Translations under genes and position numbers: made by a program | The notes under the pieces: model-generated | Database searches by the model: none | Told to the model about the DNA's origin: nothing | The model's input: the letters and a program-made list of their open reading frames with translations, nothing else | Part shown: positions 8,961-19,129 of the stretch, one piece after another | Layout of the letters: each line of letters opens with the position of its first letter | Numbering within the stretch: position 1 is the stretch's first letter | Assembly (NCBI GenBank): GCA_904419525.1 | Contig: CAJFRT010000001.1 | Coordinates: forward strand, 90,518 to 154,517 | DNA length: 64,000 nucleotides | Source of the DNA: Candidatus Gallimonas merdae | GTDB taxonomy: Bacteria; Bacillota; Clostridia; Christensenellales; Borkfalkiaceae | Direction of reading: 5' to 3'

Positions 8961-10559
8961 TCAATATTTGAGCGAGCGCGTCGCTTCCCGTACAATGGGA
9001 AGACCTGCGACATACCGCTTTTTGAATTCCTCAAAACCCGCAACGTCTGCCGGATCCGGGGCGATCGTCACGCCTTCCTGCCCCGCAAACACACGTTCAT
9101 CGAGATAGCGTTCCAGCGATTCGCCCTCCTTTTTTGTGATCAGATAATTTGCCAGGATCGCCATTCCCCAGGCGCCGCCCTCGCCCGCCGTCTTCATAAC
9201 GGTGACGGGAGCATTGATCGCCGCCGCCAGATAGCTCTGCCCGACGCGTTCCGTCTTGAAGAGTCCGCCGTGACCCGTGATGCGGTCCAGTTTCACGCCT
9301 TCCTCTTTCAGCATGATATCGCACCCCACTTTCAATGCGCCGAATGCCGAATACAGATGGGTGCGCATGAAGTTTGCAAGCGTGAATTTTCCCTCCGCCG
9401 TGCGCGCAAAGAGCGGCCTGCCCTTTTCCACCTTGGTAACGTGTTCATTGGAGACATAGTTGTAAGCGAGCAGACCGCCGCAGTCCTTATCCCCTTCTTC
9501 CGATTTGAAATAGAGCATGTCGTAGAGTTTCCACTTGGGGATCTCCACGCCGGCGAGCTGGGCAAATTCTCCGAAAAGGTTGACCCAGCCGTTGATATCC
9601 GACGTACAGTTGTTGCAATGGACCATACCGACGAGATCCCCGACGGGCGTCGTGACAAGGTCGATCTCCGGATAGGGCTTTGAGAGCTCCTTTTCGAGCA
9701 CGATCATCGCAAAGACGGAAGTTCCCGCCGAGACGTTTCCCGTGCGCTTTTTGATGGCGTTTGTTGCGACCATGCCTGTGCCTGCGTCCCCTTCAGGCGG
9801 ACAGAGCAGAACACCGGGCTGCAGCGTGCCCGTGGGATCGAGGAACTTCGCCCCCTCGGGCGTCAGTCTGCCGGCATCTTCGCCCGCAACAAGGATCTTC
9901 GGAAGAATGTCTTCCACCCGGAAAGGAACCCGGCCGGCCACAAGATTGTTGAACTTCGCAAGCATGCCGCTGTCATACTGTCTGGTCGCAGGATCGACGG
10001 GGAACATTCCGGACGCCTCCCCGATGCCGATGACCTTTTCGCCCGTGAGCATCCAGTGCACATATCCTTCCAGCGTCGTCTGGAACGCGATCTCCCTGAC
10101 GTGCGTTTCTCCGCTCAGGATCGCCTGATAGAGATGCGCGATCGACCAGCGGGCAGGAATATGATAATTGAACAGCTCCGTAAGCTTGTCCCCCGCCTCT
10201 GCCGCCGTATTGTTGCGCCATGTGCGGAAAGGCACCAACAGCTTGCCGTCCTTATCAAAAACCATATAGCCGTGCATCATGGCGGAAATCCCAAGAGCGC
10301 CGACCGTCGTAAGCGGCACCCCGTATTTGGATCCTACGTCGGCTGCAAGCTGCGCATAACAATCCTGAAGCCCCGTACGGATATCTTCAAGCGTGTATGT
10401 CCAGATGCCGTTGTCATGGCGGTTTTCCCACTCATGACTGCCCGATGCAATGGGCGTGTTCTTTTCGTCCACAAGGATCGCCTTGATCCGCGTGGATCCA
10501 AATTCGATGCCGAGTGCGGTATGTCCGCTCTCAATGCATGCTTTCGCGTGATTCTGCAT
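8961..10559 (-). CDS. araB: FGGY-family carbohydrate kinase, probable L-ribulokinase
   Basis: The 532-aa protein has the two-domain FGGY/ASKHA kinase organisation: the phosphate-binding start [11 protein letters not shown] near residue 18 and a C-terminal [13 protein letters not shown] region. It should phosphorylate L-ribulose at O5. Its N-terminus differs from the enterobacterial AraB motif, so the specific call leans on being first in araB-araD-araA. Xylulokinase activity is the main alternative. The ATG at 10559 has AGGGGGTAATT in front and a promoter about 40 bases upstream. Confidence 0.88.
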   Translation of the reverse strand: MQNHAKACIESGHTALGIEFGSTRIKAILVDEKNTPIASGSHEWENRHDNGIWTYTLEDIRTGLQDCYAQLAADVGSKYGVPLTTVGALGISAMMHGYMVFDKDGKLLVPFRTWRNNTAAEAGDKLTELFNYHIPARWSIAHLYQAILSGETHVREIAFQTTLEGYVHWMLTGEKVIGIGEASGMFPVDPATRQYDSGMLAKFNNLVAGRVPFRVEDILPKILVAGEDAGRLTPEGAKFLDPTGTLQPGVLLCPPEGDAGTGMVATNAIKKRTGNVSAGTSVFAMIVLEKELSKPYPEIDLVTTPVGDLVGMVHCNNCTSDINGWVNLFGEFAQLAGVEIPKWKLYDMLYFKSEEGDKDCGGLLAYNYVSNEHVTKVEKGRPLFARTAEGKFTLANFMRTHLYSAFGALKVGCDIMLKEEGVKLDRITGHGGLFKTERVGQSYLAAAINAPVTVMKTAGEGGAWGMAILANYLITKKEGESLERYLDERVFAGQEGVTIAPDPADVAGFEEFKKRYVAGLPIVREATRSLKY

Positions 10560-10597
10560 AATTACCCCCTGACAGTTTTGTTGCTCTGCATAGTTTT

Positions 10598-10626
10598 ATT
10601 ATAGAATAAATCAAAGGAAAATTCAA
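10598..10626 (-). promoter_or_regulatory. Sigma-A promoter of the araBDA operon
   Basis: Minus strand: TTGAAT (10621-10626), 17-bp spacer, TATAAT (10598-10603). No clear AraR-type palindrome was recognised around it. Confidence 0.75.
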
Positions 10627-10699
10627 TAGCAAAACGGAAATTAATTTGTCATTTGCCAGTTTTTTCCGAAAAATCAGACGGCGGCACGCTACACCCAAA

Positions 10700-10726
10700 G
10701 AACGCCCGCACTCTCTGCGGACGTTC
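10700..10726 (-). terminator. Hairpin after the phosphoketolase gene
   Basis: GAACGTCCGCA, loop GAGAG, TGCGGGCGTTC on the minus strand with one G-U pair, followed only by CTTTGGG. A GC-rich segment (10735-10752) lies between it and the gene. The weak U tract lowers confidence. Confidence 0.45.
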
Positions 10727-10763
10727 CGGGTCTGCGGCGCGGCGCGCCGCCCGTTATTTGTTC

Positions 10764-13181
10764 TTACTTCTGTTCGGGCGTGTGCCACTTCCAGTTCTGG
10801 ATCTCGGGCAGATCTTCGCCGTACTCTGCAATGTAGTTGCGGTGCTCGACGAGTTTGTCGTTCATCATCTGCACAAGGAACGTACCCTTGTTGCCCAGCT
10901 GCGGCAGGCTCATCATCGCCTCGCGCACCAGATGGAACCGGTCAATGTGGTTCTGCACACGCATATCAAAACCGGTCGTGATCGTGCCCTCTTCCATATA
11001 ACCGAACACCTTGATGTTGCGGTTGTGGCGGGTGTACGTGAGTTCATGAATGAGCTTGGGATAGCCGTGATAGACAAAGATGACGGGCTTGTCCTTGGTG
11101 AAGATCGCGTCGAATGCATCGTCTCTCAGCCCGTGCGGGTGATTTTCGTGCGAATCGAGCTTCATCAGATCGACCACGTTGACAAAGCGAATCTTGAGAT
11201 CGGGCATATAATCGCGCAGAATGGTCGTTGCCGCAAGTGCCTCGACCGTGGGCGTATCGCCGCAGCATGCCATGACAAGATCGGGCTCCTCGCCCGCGTC
11301 GTTGGACGCCCACGGCCAGACGCCGATCCCCTGCGTGCAGTGCTTGACTGCCTGTTCCATCGTCAGCCACTGATACGTCGGATGCTTGCTCGCAACGATG
11401 ACGTTGATATATCCCTTGCTCTTGACGCAGTGGTCAAAGCAGGACAGCAGGCAGTTCGCATCCGGCGGAAGGTAGCAGCGCACCACATCCGATTTCTTTG
11501 TGGAAACATGATCGAGGAATCCGGGATCCTGATGCGTGAACCCGTTGTGATCCTGCTGCCAGACATTGGACGTAAGAATGAGGTTGAGCGAGGAGATGTC
11601 CTGTCTCCAGGGCAGCTCGTTGGTGACTTTCAGCCATTTTGCGTGCTGGGACACCATGGAATCGACGACACGGATAAACGATTCATAGGAAGCAAAGAAC
11701 CCGTGACGCCCCGTGAGAATATATCCTTCAAGCCAGCCCTCGCACATGTGCTCGGACAGATAAGCATCCATGATCCTTCCCTGCGGCGCAACGTTGTCGT
11801 CCTCGACATACACGCAGTCCTCGGGCGAAGCCTTGTCGTAGATCTTGCCCTCAAACGGGCGGGACGACGCTTCAAATGCGGCGTACATACGGTTGGACAT
11901 CGTTTCATCGGGACCGAACATGCGGAAGTTGCGGCTTGCCTCGTTGAGTTTCAGAACGTCGCGGATATAATAGCCGAGCTCCAGCATATCCTGCGCTTTG
12001 ACCGTTCCGGGCGCGTCCATCTTGACCCCGTACTTGGTGAAATCGGGCAGACGCAGATCCTTGAGGAGCTTCCCGCCGTTGGCGTGCGGATTGGCGGAAA
12101 TGCGACGGTCTCCCGTAGGAGCAAGCGCGCGCAGCTCCGGTTTCAGCCTGTAATCTTCCGTGAAAAGCTCCTCCGGTTTATAGGAGAGCAGCCACTCTTT
12201 GAGAAGTTCCAGGTGCTCCGGCTTGTCCATCGTGATCGGGACCTGATGGGCGCGGTAGCTGCCCTCGATGTGCTTGCCGTCCACGACCTTGGGCCCCGTC
12301 CAGCCCTTGGGCGTACGCAGAACGATCATCGGCCAGAACGGGCGCTGCGTGTTGCCCTCCGTGCGCGCCTTTCTCTGGATCTCCTTGATCTCCTTGATGC
12401 ACTTATCCAGCGTCTCCGCCATCTTCTTGTGCATCGTCATGGGGTCATCGCCTTCCACAAAGTAGGGCTTATATCCGCAGCCATGGAAGAAGCTTCTGAC
12501 CTCATCCTTGGAAATACGTGCAAAGACGGTCGGGTTGTTGATCTTGAACCCGTTCAGGTGCAGAATGGGAAGCACCGCGCCGTCGGTCACAGGGTTGAGG
12601 AATTTGTTGGAATGCCATGCGGTCGCAAGAGGCCCCGTTTCCGCTTCGCCGTCGCCCACGATGACCGCAGCAACGAGATCCGGATTGTCAAACACTGCGC
12701 CGTAGGCATGTGCGATGGAATAACCGAGCTCGCCGCCTTCATTGATGGAACCGGGCGTCTCCGGCGCAACGTGCGAGGAAATACCGCCGGGGAAAGAGAA
12801 CTGCTTGCACAGCTTCGTCATACCTGCTTCGTCTTCGGAGACATTGGGATACACTTCGCTGTACGTCCCCTCGAGATAGGAGTTTGCGACAAAGAAGTTG
12901 CCGCCGTGTCCGGGGCCGGAAAGCAGGATCAGATCAAGATCGAATTTCTTGATCACGCGGTTGAGATGCACATAGACAAAGTTCTGTCCGGGCACGGTCC
13001 CCCAATGTCCGACGATCTTCTTTTTGACCTGATCGCGCGTCAAAGGTTCGCGAAGAAGCGGATTCTTTAGCATATAGAGCTGCGCCGCCGCAAGATAATT
13101 TGCCGCACGCCAATACGCGTCCATCTTCTTCAGATACTCTTCCGTCAAAGGCTTCTTTTCGGGAATGATTTCGTTGCTCAT
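10764..13181 (-). CDS. xfp: Xylulose-5-phosphate/fructose-6-phosphate phosphoketolase
   Basis: The 805-aa thiamine-diphosphate enzyme splits xylulose 5-phosphate (and often fructose 6-phosphate) with phosphate into acetyl-phosphate plus glyceraldehyde 3-phosphate or erythrose 4-phosphate. Length is typical. The N-terminus has [15 protein letters not shown], with SGPGHGG and the ThDP-binding [10 protein letters not shown] further on. The ATG at 13181 has AGGAGGAATCC before it. It has its own promoter and lies just upstream of araBDA on the same strand, which supports an arabinose-to-acetyl-phosphate route that bypasses transketolase. Confidence 0.97.
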   Translation of the reverse strand: MSNEIIPEKKPLTEEYLKKMDAYWRAANYLAAAQLYMLKNPLLREPLTRDQVKKKIVGHWGTVPGQNFVYVHLNRVIKKFDLDLILLSGPGHGGNFFVANSYLEGTYSEVYPNVSEDEAGMTKLCKQFSFPGGISSHVAPETPGSINEGGELGYSIAHAYGAVFDNPDLVAAVIVGDGEAETGPLATAWHSNKFLNPVTDGAVLPILHLNGFKINNPTVFARISKDEVRSFFHGCGYKPYFVEGDDPMTMHKKMAETLDKCIKEIKEIQRKARTEGNTQRPFWPMIVLRTPKGWTGPKVVDGKHIEGSYRAHQVPITMDKPEHLELLKEWLLSYKPEELFTEDYRLKPELRALAPTGDRRISANPHANGGKLLKDLRLPDFTKYGVKMDAPGTVKAQDMLELGYYIRDVLKLNEASRNFRMFGPDETMSNRMYAAFEASSRPFEGKIYDKASPEDCVYVEDDNVAPQGRIMDAYLSEHMCEGWLEGYILTGRHGFFASYESFIRVVDSMVSQHAKWLKVTNELPWRQDISSLNLILTSNVWQQDHNGFTHQDPGFLDHVSTKKSDVVRCYLPPDANCLLSCFDHCVKSKGYINVIVASKHPTYQWLTMEQAVKHCTQGIGVWPWASNDAGEEPDLVMACCGDTPTVEALAATTILRDYMPDLKIRFVNVVDLMKLDSHENHPHGLRDDAFDAIFTKDKPVIFVYHGYPKLIHELTYTRHNRNIKVFGYMEEGTITTGFDMRVQNHIDRFHLVREAMMSLPQLGNKGTFLVQMMNDKLVEHRNYIAEYGEDLPEIQNWKWHTPEQK

Positions 13182-13215
13182 GGATTCCTCCTGGTACTAT
13201 AGTTTTACGTCTCCC

Positions 13216-13244
13216 ATTATATCCTATTGCATCGGGGTTGTCAA
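13216..13244 (-). promoter_or_regulatory. Consensus sigma-A promoter of the phosphoketolase gene
   Basis: Minus strand: TTGACA (13239-13244), 17-bp spacer, TATAAT (13216-13221); both hexamers perfect, implying high expression. The leader is about 30 bases. Confidence 0.9.
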
Positions 13245-13330
13245 TATCAGGAGCATAAAATCCGGTCAAGATTTTTTGAAGAGGCGTTTTTTTGCCATTT
13301 TTCAGAGCACCCCCTTCCGAAAAACAAGCA

Positions 13331-13354
13331 AAAAGGACGACTTCCGTCGTCCTC
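13331..13354 (-). terminator. Intrinsic terminator of the sufCB operon
   Basis: Minus strand AGGACGAC, loop GGAA, GTCGTCCT, then TTTTGC. Stem of 8 bp, located about 30 bases past the sufB stop codon. Confidence 0.75.
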
Positions 13355-13384
13355 TTGCCCAAAAAATGCGGATTTTTGAAAGGG

Positions 13385-14305
13385 TCAGCTCAAAAATCCC
13401 TTGATAATCTGTTCTTCCGCTTCCTGCTCGGTAAGGCCGAGCGTCATAAGCTTCAGCAGCTGTTCGCCTGCGATTTTTCCGATCGCGGCCTCGTGAATGA
13501 GTTCCGCATCCACGTTGTTAGCGGCGAGCGCCGGGATCGCCACGACCTGCGCGTCGTCCATGATGATCGCATCGCACTCACTGTGCCCGTGGCACTTCCC
13601 GTTCCCGTCGATGCGCAGATAGAACTCCTGCCGCGAAGACTGCGCTGCGACCGACCTTGACACCACGTCCGCACCCGCGCCGTCGCCGTCCAGCGTCACG
13701 GAAAAGTCCGTCTTGGCATACTGCCTGCCGTGCGTGTAGATCTTTTCGCGAATGACGAGCTCCGCATTTGCCGCGAGCCGTGCACGCGTCGTGCGGGCCG
13801 TGGAATCGATCCCCTTGATCTGCGTCGTCTCCATTTCAAGGCGCGCGCCCTCATCAAGGCGGATGTCCGTTGTCGGATTCATCACGTTCTCCCCGTTGCC
13901 GTCGCCCGCCGCATAATGTTTTTCAACATATCTGACTTTTGCATTCTTGCCGACATGGAAGGTGTGGATCCCGCTGTGCTCGCTCGTCGCCTGCCCGCAG
14001 TTGTGGATCCCGCAGCCGGCTATGATGAGCACGTCCGCGCCATCTTCCACATAGAAATCATTGTAGACCGTTTCCCGGTAATCCGTTTGGGTGATGACGA
14101 CGGGAATGTGCACGCTCTCGCCCTGCGTCTCCTTAGAAATAAAGATGTCGATCCCCGCTTTTCCGTCCTTGCGGGCCTCGATGCGGATATGCGGCGTGCT
14201 CCGCCGGCCGTCCGCCTCGCCGTTTTTCCTGATGTTATAGGCGCCATCCGGCACCTTATGCAGATCCGCGATCTGCATCAAAAGCATTTTTTCAAGTTCG
14301 TCCAT
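13385..14305 (-). CDS. sufB: SufB/SufD-family Fe-S cluster scaffold (minimal SufCB system)
   Basis: The 306-aa protein is a short, single SufB/SufD-like scaffold with the right-handed beta-helix core seen in segments such as GIHTFHVGKNAKVRYVEKHY and ECDAIIMDDAQVVAIP. Canonical SufB is about 470 aa, so this is the compact form that pairs with SufC alone in many anaerobes. It should assemble Fe-S clusters with the ATPase encoded upstream. The ATG at 14305 follows GAGGAGGTTTTTT; a GTG five codons earlier falls inside that site. The SufS desulfurase and SufU are not in the window. Confidence 0.88.
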   Translation of the reverse strand: MDELEKMLLMQIADLHKVPDGAYNIRKNGEADGRRSTPHIRIEARKDGKAGIDIFISKETQGESVHIPVVITQTDYRETVYNDFYVEDGADVLIIAGCGIHNCGQATSEHSGIHTFHVGKNAKVRYVEKHYAAGDGNGENVMNPTTDIRLDEGARLEMETTQIKGIDSTARTTRARLAANAELVIREKIYTHGRQYAKTDFSVTLDGDGAGADVVSRSVAAQSSRQEFYLRIDGNGKCHGHSECDAIIMDDAQVVAIPALAANNVDAELIHEAAIGKIAGEQLLKLMTLGLTEQEAEEQIIKGFLS

Positions 14306-14410
14306 AAAAAACCTCCTCACATGAGATCCGTCTGCGCCGCAGAAAATTTCACGTGATGACGGGAAACCCGCTGATCAATCAGAATAAAACAAACCGCCCG
14401 GAAAACCCGG

Positions 14411-15124
14411 TCAGTTCTGCAGGGCCGGGCAGATCCTGCCGGCCAGAAGGTTGGGCAATACCTCCTCTTTGGAGCCGACTTTCGTCACCTTTCCGTTTGC
14501 GATGACGATAATTTTATCTGCAATATTCAGAATACGCTCCTGATGGGAAATGATGAGGATACTCCCCTTTGTGCGCTCGTGCATCTTCTCAAACACAGAG
14601 ATGAGATTCTGGAAACTCCAGAGATCGATCCCCGCTTCCGGCTCATCAAAGACAGAAAGCGCCGTCCCGCGGGCGAGCACCGTTGCGATCTCGATCCGCT
14701 TGAGCTCGCCGCCCGAAAGAGACGCATTGACCTCCCTGTCAATGTAATCCCGCGCACACAGTCCGACCTCGGAGAGATAATTGCACGCCTCGCTCACCGT
14801 GATCTTTCTGCCCGCCGCAAGGGAAACAAGGTCTTTGACTGTCAGACCTTTGAAGCGGACAGGCTGCTGGAAAGCATAGGAAATTCCCTTTCTGGCGCGT
14901 TCCGTGACGGAAAGATCCGTAATATCTTCGCCGTCCAGCAGGATCTTTCCCTGCGTGGGCCTGATGATCCCGGCGATCAGTTTGGCAAGCGTGGATTTTC
15001 CGCTGCCGTTCGGGCCCGTGATCGCAACAAACCGTTCGCTCACCGTAAGCGAGACGTCGTCGAGAATTTCTTTATTTGCATCGCCGTCGGTAGCGGCAAA
15101 GCTGACATGTTGTAATTCAAGCAT
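14411..15124 (-). CDS. sufC: SufC-like ABC ATPase for Fe-S cluster assembly
   Basis: The 237-aa ABC ATPase has Walker A GPNGSGKST, signature LSGGELKR, Walker B LSVFDEPEAGID and switch histidine SHQ. The ERARKGISYAFQQP and SGGELKRIEIA segments are characteristic of SufC rather than of transporters, and no membrane partner is adjacent. With SufB it powers cluster assembly in the cytoplasm. The two genes are 105 bases apart and share a terminator. The start ATG has CGGAGTTATATTT before it, with a TATAAT box at 15149-15154. Confidence 0.92.
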   Translation of the reverse strand: MLELQHVSFAATDGDANKEILDDVSLTVSERFVAITGPNGSGKSTLAKLIAGIIRPTQGKILLDGEDITDLSVTERARKGISYAFQQPVRFKGLTVKDLVSLAAGRKITVSEACNYLSEVGLCARDYIDREVNASLSGGELKRIEIATVLARGTALSVFDEPEAGIDLWSFQNLISVFEKMHERTKGSILIISHQERILNIADKIIVIANGKVTKVGSKEEVLPNLLAGRICPALQN

Positions 15125-15148
15125 AAATATAACTCCGTTTCGCGCGCC

Positions 15149-15154
15149 ATTATA
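15149..15154 (-). promoter_or_regulatory. -10 element of the sufCB promoter
   Basis: TATAAT on the minus strand about 25 bases before sufC. The hexamer 17 bp upstream is TGGACT, so the -35 is weak. Confidence 0.55.
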
Positions 15155-15241
15155 TCACAGAATGCGCAAAAAGTCCATCAAATTTGTATCCCTGCTTTTT
15201 CTTCTTCTTTCACAAAAAAGAGGGAGTCCGGCTCCCTCTTT

Positions 15242-16768
15242 TCACGGATTGTTCTTTCTGTCATTTTCAGAATCAAATAAATCGATATGGCCTTCCTGTG
15301 CCATGCCGCGTCCGAGCTGTTCCGCAAGGAATTTTCGGTTTCGTCTCTGCACATGCACAGCCACGATGACGATGACGACCGCTATCAGGAGCACGACACC
15401 GAGCAGGATCAAAGCGGTGACGATCGTCGGAGTAATGGTGTCATACGGATCATAGGGAACAAACGTGTTTATGCTCTGCCGGATCGTAAAAGAAAGGTCC
15501 CCCATCGGAAGAGAATCCTTCGTAAAAATATAAACGCCGTTTTGCTCGGTAAACTGCAAGGTGCTGTTTGACAGATAATATGGTGTCACAACACGAATAG
15601 TGATCGACCCGAAATCCGCCCAATACAATGCCGGCGTAAGAAAATAGTCGTAGGTATAATCCGGAACAGTTCCCTCGATCCCCGGATAGAGAGGAGCCGT
15701 GACCGTATTGGTGAGCGTTCCTCCGGCCGGGACGGTCAAAGAATATTCGCACCACAGCATCAGATAATCGAGAAGCGGAAGATCATCGGACAAAAAGAGC
15801 GCTCCGCTTTCCCCGCTCGTGAGCATGGCAACCACGGCATTGTACCAGTCCAACTGACTTACGCCGCCGTATTCATTCTCTTCATCCGGCCGGAATTCCT
15901 CTACAAAATCGAAAAAATTCTGTGTCTTTTCCGTCAGGACAGATACCCACCCGCCATTGGCTTCCTCCGAATACCCGCCCCAGCCGACACATAACTTGGT
16001 CTGGATATCGGGCGAGCTAAGCTGCTCTCCGACAGCGTAAAATGTTACTTCCCGCGTCTCCCCCGCAGACAGGTATGCATAGGCGATCCCTCTTCCGTCG
16101 TTCGTGGTTCCCGTGATCCCGCTCTCACAGATGACCTGTGTTTTACGGGGATTGCAGTCATAGATGAAACAGAACGTATAGGAATCGGCATCTTTAGGGG
16201 CAGTGACGGTATACGAATAACGCGTCACGTCCTGCTGCCCGTATGATCCCTCGTCTGTCAGCGTATCGGAAGGAAGACTGTTGACAAGATCATACTGATC
16301 AAACCGGAAACCACGATTTCCGGAATAGGTATGGCGGAACGTGATATCCGCGTCCCGAACCTCTCCGTCTTGTGTCAGAGTCACGGAGTAAGCATCCGCA
16401 CCCGGAAGCGCTGCCCCGTTTTCCTGATAGACATCATAATAATCGGGCCGGAACCCCACGGGAAAGAAAAGTGTAAGAGTTACGTCCTGCTCGGTAGGAT
16501 TGTACAATTCATACTCCGCCGTCACCCGGGAGTCATATTTTTCCATGGACATCAGCGGAAGATCGGGGATCCGGAATGTAAGTGTTTCGTGCAGGACTTC
16601 AATGGGGCAATCTCCCCCGTCATAGACGGCAACGATGCCGGAGCCGTCCGTCCCCGTCCAGTATGCGGGCGCAGAATTGGCGGACGCCTCCGTCCGTCCT
16701 GCAAACAGAGACAGACCACCCGCGGTCACAGGCAATGCAAGCAGCATTGCGCCTATCCTGTTTTTCAT
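15242..16768 (-). CDS. Unknown secreted, C-terminally membrane-anchored protein (508 aa)
   Basis: Family not recognised. The N-terminus has a signal peptide (basic start, hydrophobic stretch to about residue 23, probable cleavage near AEASA). A long exposed region of beta-rich sequence follows, and the C-terminus has one strong membrane helix (about residues 455-480, ALILLGVVLLIAVVIVIVAV) and a basic cytoplasmic tail. It overlaps the histidine kinase gene by four bases (ATGA), so it belongs to the two-component operon. It could be a sensed surface component or an output of the system. Confidence 0.8.
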   Translation of the reverse strand: MKNRIGAMLLALPVTAGGLSLFAGRTEASANSAPAYWTGTDGSGIVAVYDGGDCPIEVLHETLTFRIPDLPLMSMEKYDSRVTAEYELYNPTEQDVTLTLFFPVGFRPDYYDVYQENGAALPGADAYSVTLTQDGEVRDADITFRHTYSGNRGFRFDQYDLVNSLPSDTLTDEGSYGQQDVTRYSYTVTAPKDADSYTFCFIYDCNPRKTQVICESGITGTTNDGRGIAYAYLSAGETREVTFYAVGEQLSSPDIQTKLCVGWGGYSEEANGGWVSVLTEKTQNFFDFVEEFRPDEENEYGGVSQLDWYNAVVAMLTSGESGALFLSDDLPLLDYLMLWCEYSLTVPAGGTLTNTVTAPLYPGIEGTVPDYTYDYFLTPALYWADFGSITIRVVTPYYLSNSTLQFTEQNGVYIFTKDSLPMGDLSFTIRQSINTFVPYDPYDTITPTIVTALILLGVVLLIAVVIVIVAVHVQRRNRKFLAEQLGRGMAQEGHIDLFDSENDRKNNP

Positions 16769-18237
16769 GCCTCCTCCTTGCCGCGGCGCATGCTGCGGCG
16801 TTCGCCGTCTCTTTCGGACTCTCCCGGCTGGGGAAACTCCGCCCAGAAACAGCTTCCTTTTCCGGGCTCGGATATGACGCCGAACGGACAGTCATATCTT
16901 AAAAGAATGTTCTTGACGATAGAGAGTCCGAGCCCCGTTCCGCTGACGGGACGCTTGTGAGAAGCGCCCGACCGATAATATCTGTCCCAGATGGTATCCA
17001 GCTCCTCGGCCGGAATTCCCTTTCCTGTGTCGATCACTTCAAAACGCGCCTTGTCGCCCTTCTTATACAGCCTGACGCGTACACGCTTGTCTTCGCCCGT
17101 ATAGTTGACGGCATTGCCGATCAGATTGTAAAATACCTGCGCGATACGTTCCTTGTTCCCTTCTGTACAGAGTCCGTCCTCTACGTCCGTCTCGATCACA
17201 TATCCGCCCGTTTCGCGCAGATAAAGAAAACGCTCTGTGACCGAACGGACCTCATCGGAAAGATCGAACACCGTATGTTTTTCGTCCACGTCGACCCCGG
17301 CGCGCAGTTTGGAAAGATCGAGAAGATCGCTGACAAGCATGGTGAGACGATCGCATTCATCGATGATGACTTTTGCATGCGCGTCCCGCTTCTGCTTGTT
17401 CTCACCCGAAATTTCGCGGATCATGGACGCATAGGCCTTGATCATCGTAAGCGGCGTCTTGAAATCATGCGAGACATTGGCAATCAGCTCTTTCTGCATG
17501 GTGTCCGCTTTGGCGATCTCAGAACGGGCATGATCGAGGGCGTCTGAAAGCTCACGGATCTCCGCGCAGAAATAATCCTTGCGGAATCGGATCTCGTAAT
17601 TCCCCCGTGCAAGCTCCTGAGCCCGTGTCGTCACTTCGGTGACGGGACGCGTGATGAAGGACGCGACAAAGCCGCTCACAACAAACGCCAGCACCACCGC
17701 AACAAGCGCCGTAATGACAGACAACCACCGAAGTCCCGTTTCCAGATCGAGATGCCCCTGCATGGAAGCGGACAGATACAAAAACGCAGGCCGTCCGTTC
17801 ACGGATGTTGCCCTTGCAAGCACAAGATTTCCTTCCTGCTCGGACACATAAAACGAGGCGGGCGAACCGGAATCGAGTTTTTCGCGCAGAACAGCTGCAA
17901 ATGCACTGTAATCGGTCTGGCCGGTAAAATCAAAGACGGGCTGGCCGTCCTCATAAAAAAGCGCAACCGTCAGGCCATAGTCGTTTGCAATGTCGATGAG
18001 TCTGCGTTCCAGCTGCACGGAACTTTGCGAGGCATTGATCTCCTGTGTCATGCGCTCCCCTGCGTCCTCAAGCATATTGAGCGTATTTTCACGGTACTGG
18101 CGGACGACAAGCGCGTTCTGAACGAGGACAAACACGACCACAACGAGCAGAGCAAACAGAGAAAAAGCGAACCACAAAATGAGGCTCAGGCTTCTGCCTG
18201 CCCTCTCCCGCTTTTTTCTCTTTACACGTTCCGCCAT
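16765..18237 (-). CDS. Membrane sensor histidine kinase with HAMP domain
   Basis: The 490-aa kinase has two membrane helices (about residues 18-41 and 165-192) enclosing an extracellular sensor domain, then a HAMP segment beginning TRPVTEVTTRA. The phospho-acceptor is in NVSHDFKTPLT, the N box in NLIGNAVNYTG, and the nucleotide loops in DTGKGIP and GTGLGLSIV. It pairs with the response regulator encoded 24 bases upstream. The stimulus is unknown; the co-transcribed surface protein is the most suggestive clue. Confidence 0.95.
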   Translation of the reverse strand: MAERVKRKKRERAGRSLSLILWFAFSLFALLVVVVFVLVQNALVVRQYRENTLNMLEDAGERMTQEINASQSSVQLERRLIDIANDYGLTVALFYEDGQPVFDFTGQTDYSAFAAVLREKLDSGSPASFYVSEQEGNLVLARATSVNGRPAFLYLSASMQGHLDLETGLRWLSVITALVAVVLAFVVSGFVASFITRPVTEVTTRAQELARGNYEIRFRKDYFCAEIRELSDALDHARSEIAKADTMQKELIANVSHDFKTPLTMIKAYASMIREISGENKQKRDAHAKVIIDECDRLTMLVSDLLDLSKLRAGVDVDEKHTVFDLSDEVRSVTERFLYLRETGGYVIETDVEDGLCTEGNKERIAQVFYNLIGNAVNYTGEDKRVRVRLYKKGDKARFEVIDTGKGIPAEELDTIWDRYYRSGASHKRPVSGTGLGLSIVKNILLRYDCPFGVISEPGKGSCFWAEFPQPGESERDGERRSMRRGKEEA

Positions 18238-18261
18238 ACCGCAGTCCGCGTCCTCCCAAAA

Positions 18262-18930
18262 TTACGCCTCGAACTTATATCCCAGTCCCCGCAGCGTCAC
18301 AATAAATTTGCGGTAGTCCTTCAGATTTCCGCGAAGCATCTTGACGTGGGTATCCACCGTTCTGTCATCTCCGTAGAAATCGTAACCCCAGACTTTATTC
18401 AGAAGGCGTTCACGCGTGAGCGCCACGCCGTTGTTCTGCACAAAATAAAAAAGCAGTTCATACTCTTTCGGGGTAAGATCGGCCTTTTCGCCGTCGACCG
18501 TGACACTGCGTCCCGCCATGTCAATGTGGAGTCCCTCAAAATCGTACACCTGTCCGCTCAGTTCCCGCGAAGGCTTGCCGCGCTTCATCACAGCATGGAT
18601 CCGCGCCATCACTTCCTTGGGAGAGAACGGCTTGGTCACATAATCGTCCGAGCCGATCTCGAAACCGAAGAGCTTGTCGTACTCCTCGCCGCGCGCAGAA
18701 AGCATGATGACAGGCGTCTGCTTGAACTTCCGGATCTCTTTCACGGCGGAAAACCCGTCCAGACGCGGCATCATGACGTCCATCAGAATGACATCGTAAT
18801 CATTGTCACGGCACATTTTGACCGCTTCCATGCCATCGCAGGCCTCGTCCGCTTCGCCTCCCTCAAATTCGATGTATTCGCGGAGTACTGCACGGATCAT
18901 TTCCTCATCATCTACGATCAATATCTTCAT
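18262..18930 (-). CDS. OmpR/PhoB-family response regulator
   Basis: The 222-aa protein has a receiver domain starting MKILIVDDEE, with phospho-acceptor Asp in ILMDVMMP and the conserved lysine in VTKPFSP, followed by a winged-helix DNA-binding domain (GYDFYGDDRTVDTHVKMLR and the closing GLGYKF). It should be phosphorylated by the adjacent kinase and bind tandem direct repeats. Such a repeat, TTTCACG twice with an 11-bp period, lies in its own leader at 18992-19009. The ATG at 18930 follows AGGAGGAAGTC. Confidence 0.96.
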   Translation of the reverse strand: MKILIVDDEEMIRAVLREYIEFEGGEADEACDGMEAVKMCRDNDYDVILMDVMMPRLDGFSAVKEIRKFKQTPVIMLSARGEEYDKLFGFEIGSDDYVTKPFSPKEVMARIHAVMKRGKPSRELSGQVYDFEGLHIDMAGRSVTVDGEKADLTPKEYELLFYFVQNNGVALTRERLLNKVWGYDFYGDDRTVDTHVKMLRGNLKDYRKFIVTLRGLGYKFEA

Positions 18931-18991
18931 GACTTCCTCCTATGTCTTTCAAAGAGTATATCGCCTTTCCTTTAATAACGCTTTATCATTG

Positions 18992-19009
18992 CGTGAAATT
19001 CACGTGAAA
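18992..19009 (-). promoter_or_regulatory. Direct repeat TTTCACG x2, candidate autoregulatory site
   Basis: Minus strand reads TTTCACG TGAA TTTCACG, an 11-bp period typical of OmpR-family sites. It lies about +17 to +34 from the predicted start of the regulator transcript, a position that favours repression. Confidence 0.5.
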
Positions 19010-19032
19010 ACGCTGTACAATTTCACTTTCTC

Positions 19033-19061
19033 AGTATACCACAAAAATGATAAATTGGCAA
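19033..19061 (-). promoter_or_regulatory. Sigma-A promoter of the two-component operon
   Basis: Minus strand: TTGCCA (19056-19061), 17-bp spacer, TATACT (19033-19038). Confidence 0.75.
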
Positions 19062-19094
19062 CACGAATTTTTTATGAAATATGCGAACGAATGT

Positions 19095-19123
19095 TTGACT
19101 TTTCACATTCGGCGTGCTATACT
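19095..19123 (+). promoter_or_regulatory. Sigma-A promoter for an apparently leaderless radical SAM transcript
   Basis: TTGACT (19095-19100), 17-bp spacer, TATACT (19118-19123). The ATG begins seven bases after the -10 box, at the expected transcription start, and no ribosome binding site is visible. Confidence 0.7.
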
Positions 19124-19129
19124 TACGGC

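Noticed and set aside
10653-13070. An 805-codon plus-strand open frame
   Set aside because: Antisense to phosphoketolase over its whole length; the translation shows no recognisable domain.
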